This document shows, piece after piece, positions 6,066 through 7,318 of a DNA stretch of 7,318 nt; the first letter of the stretch is position 1; each line of letters opens with the position of its first letter. This stretch comes from Wohlfahrtiimonas sp. GTDB taxonomy: Bacteria > Pseudomonadota > Gammaproteobacteria > Cardiobacteriales > Wohlfahrtiimonadaceae. The DNA lies in NCBI GenBank assembly GCA_030149965.1, contig JASLHB010000073.1, forward strand, positions 1-7,318, in the 5' to 3' direction. The notes under the pieces were generated by a model. That model saw only the letters and a list, made by a program, of their open reading frames with translations. It had not been told where the DNA came from and did no database searches. A program made the position numbers and the translations under genes.

Positions 6066-7103
6066 ATGAACATCACAGATCTATTAACATTTGTTGTAAA
6101 GTCTGGAGCATCAGACTTGCACTTATCAGCTGGATTGCCTCCACTCTTGCGTATTGATGGTGACGTAACACGAATCAATGCGCCTGCAATGGACAATGAT
6201 GCAGTTTATGATTTGATTTATGGAATCATGAATGATAGTCAACGTAGAATGTTCGATGCTGAGTTAGAAGCTGACTTTTCTGTAGATATTCCTGGCCTTG
6301 CTCGTTTCAGGGTTAACGCATTCCATCAAAATCGTGGTGTTGGCGCAGTTTTCAGAACAATCCCTAACAACATCAAGTCTATGGATGAATTAGGGATGCC
6401 AGCGATCTTCAGACAGATGGTTTCCGTTCCTCGTGGTTTAGTTTTGGTAACAGGGCCAACAGGTTCAGGTAAGTCAACAACGTTAGCTGCAATGATTGAC
6501 TACCTAAACAAACATCACCCTTACCATATTCTAACAGTCGAAGATCCAATTGAGTTCGTTCATACACCAAGAAAATCACTGATCAACCAACGTGAAGTTC
6601 ATAGAGATACGTTATCATTCAATAACGCTCTTCGTTCTGCATTGCGTGAAGATCCAGACGTTATCTTGGTGGGTGAGCTTCGTGACTTAGAAACTATTCG
6701 TTTAGCATTAACTGCTGCGGAAACAGGTCACTTGGTATTCGGCACACTCCATACTACATCCGCGTCCAAAACTATTGACCGTATCGTTGACGTTTTCCCA
6801 GAAGGTGAAAAGCCATTGGTTCGTTCTATGTTATCTGAATCTATACAAGCTGTTGTTGCTCAAACACTCTTGAAGAAAAAAGGTGGCGGACGTGTTGCAG
6901 CATGGGAAATCCTAATGGGTACAAATGCAATTCGAAATCTTATCCGTGAAGATAAGATTCCTCAAATGTATTCTGCAATCCAAACAGGACAATCATTCGG
7001 CATGCAAACACTGGATCAGCATTTACAGCAACTTGTTAAAGCTGGCATGATCGACAAAGAAGTCGCGGCTAGTAAGGCAAAAGTACCTTCTGATTTTAGT
7101 TAG
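6066..7103 (+). CDS. pilT: type IV pilus retraction ATPase PilT
   Basis: PilT is the hexameric cytoplasmic motor that depolymerises type IV pili, driving twitching motility and DNA uptake. The 345 residues match the family length. The N-terminal PAS-like domain includes ASDLHLSAGLPP (15-26). The ATPase core shows Walker A GPTGSGKST (130-138), the Asp box ILTVEDPIEFVH (155-166), Walker B with Glu204 in DVILVGELRD, and the His box TAAETGHLVFGTLHT (216-230) with His222 and His229. AIRNLIRE at 288-295, a motif required for retraction, separates PilT from extension ATPases such as PilB. The start follows GAGA at 6056-6059, a modest ribosome binding site. PilU was considered, but the whole sequence is PilT-like. 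No pilU follows; rpmB does. No other pilus gene is in the window. Confidence 0.97.
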   Translation: MNITDLLTFVVKSGASDLHLSAGLPPLLRIDGDVTRINAPAMDNDAVYDLIYGIMNDSQRRMFDAELEADFSVDIPGLARFRVNAFHQNRGVGAVFRTIPNNIKSMDELGMPAIFRQMVSVPRGLVLVTGPTGSGKSTTLAAMIDYLNKHHPYHILTVEDPIEFVHTPRKSLINQREVHRDTLSFNNALRSALREDPDVILVGELRDLETIRLALTAAETGHLVFGTLHTTSASKTIDRIVDVFPEGEKPLVRSMLSESIQAVVAQTLLKKKGGGRVAAWEILMGTNAIRNLIREDKIPQMYSAIQTGQSFGMQTLDQHLQQLVKAGMIDKEVAASKAKVPSDFS

Positions 7104-7111
7104 TCGTTATA

Positions 7112-7139
7112 TTGCATATTTTTTTCAAATAAGTATAAT
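7112..7139 (+). promoter_or_regulatory. sigma-70 promoter for rpmB
   Basis: TTGCAT (7112-7117) and a perfect TATAAT (7134-7139) are spaced by 16 bases, starting nine bases past the pilT stop. Transcription would begin near 7146, giving a leader of about 65 bases. This is the best promoter in the window. No terminator is visible between pilT and it. Confidence 0.75.
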
Positions 7140-7155
7140 GACGTGTCTGTTTTTA

Positions 7156-7176
7156 AGGAACGGTTTTTGCGTTCCT
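7156..7176 (+). promoter_or_regulatory. hairpin in the rpmB leader
   Basis: AGGAACG (7156-7162) and CGTTCCT (7170-7176) form a perfect 7-base-pair stem with a GTTTTTG loop, near the predicted 5' end of the rpmB transcript. No T-run follows, so it is not a simple terminator. It may stabilise the message or serve in feedback control by a ribosomal protein; the sequence does not decide. Confidence 0.5.
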
Positions 7177-7180
7177 CGAA

Positions 7181-7199
7181 TTTATTTTATTGAAATAGG
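7181..7199 (+). promoter_or_regulatory. rpmB ribosome binding site, possibly within a weak hairpin
   Basis: AGGT (7197-7200) lies ten bases before the rpmB ATG, rather far. TATTT (7183-7187) can pair with AAATA (7193-7197), and two G-T wobbles extend this over the AGG, so the site may be partly hidden in a weak stem. Confidence 0.4.
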
Positions 7200-7210
7200 T
7201 TATTTTAATT

Positions 7211-7318
7211 ATGAGTAAAGTTTGTCAAGTCACTGGTAAAGCACCTGCTGTTGGGAACAATGTTTCTCACGCAAACAATAAAACTCGCCGTCGTTTTTTA
7301 CCAAATCTTCACTCACAT
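7211..7318 (+). CDS. rpmB: 50S ribosomal protein bL28, N-terminal part (cut by window end)
   Basis: The reading frame from ATG at 7211 runs open to the window edge for 36 codons. It begins MSKVCQVTGKAPAVGNNVSH and continues with NNKTRRRFLPNLHSH. This matches the start of bL28, a structural protein of the large subunit, whose family signature is VCQVTGK...GNN.SHA...T+RRFLPNLH. The remainder, about 40 residues in other species, lies outside. rpmG (bL33) commonly follows rpmB and may do so here. The strong upstream promoter and structured leader fit a ribosomal protein gene. Confidence 0.95.
   Translation, partial: MSKVCQVTGKAPAVGNNVSHANNKTRRRFLPNLHSH

Noticed and set aside
7156..7176. Reading the rpmB leader hairpin as the pilT terminator
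   Set aside because: It lies downstream of a strong rpmB promoter, and the bases after it (CGAATTTATTTT) are not an uninterrupted T-run, so a leader structure is the better reading.
1..7318. A new defence system, mobile element or CRISPR array
   Set aside because: All substantial reading frames match known core families. I saw no direct-repeat array, no transposase or integrase, and no tRNA or attachment-site duplication.

Overview
The window looks like ordinary core chromosome from a low-GC gammaproteobacterium. Every gene is a recognisable housekeeping or envelope gene. The evidence for the lineage is the anaerobic unsaturated fatty acid pair fabA-fabB, a periplasmic MsrPQ methionine sulfoxide reductase, C5-pathway hemL, and a type IV pilus retraction ATPase. 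An AT-rich, twitching gammaproteobacterium such as a member of Moraxellaceae or Cardiobacteriales would fit, but the genus cannot be fixed from this sequence alone. I see no mobile element, CRISPR array, tRNA or rRNA.

Layout. Positions 1-36 hold the last codons of fabA, followed by fabB (54-1274) and a strong palindromic terminator. An AT-rich spacer (1275-1526) leads to the msrP-msrQ operon (1527-3142). This runs tail to tail, with a 16-base overlap, into a leftward rsfS-rlmH operon (3127-3913). A 130-base divergent promoter region with a perfect 16-base palindrome separates rsfS from the rightward hemL-rpe pair (4044-6003). Then come pilT (6066-7103) and, after a well-formed promoter and a structured leader, the first 36 codons of rpmB (7211 to the window end).

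How the genes fit together. FabA and FabB together make unsaturated fatty acids for the membrane. MsrP is a Tat-exported molybdoenzyme that repairs oxidised methionines in periplasmic proteins, with electrons passed through the haem-binding membrane protein MsrQ. RsfS and RlmH both act on the large ribosomal subunit, as does bL28 (rpmB). HemL makes 5-aminolevulinate for haem, Rpe serves the pentose phosphate pathway, and PilT drives pilus retraction.

No previously undescribed system is evident. The points worth a second look are small: the msrQ/rlmH coding overlap with no visible terminators, the palindrome in the rsfS/hemL promoter region, the two hairpins in the rpmB leader, and uncharacterised inverted repeats upstream of msrP.
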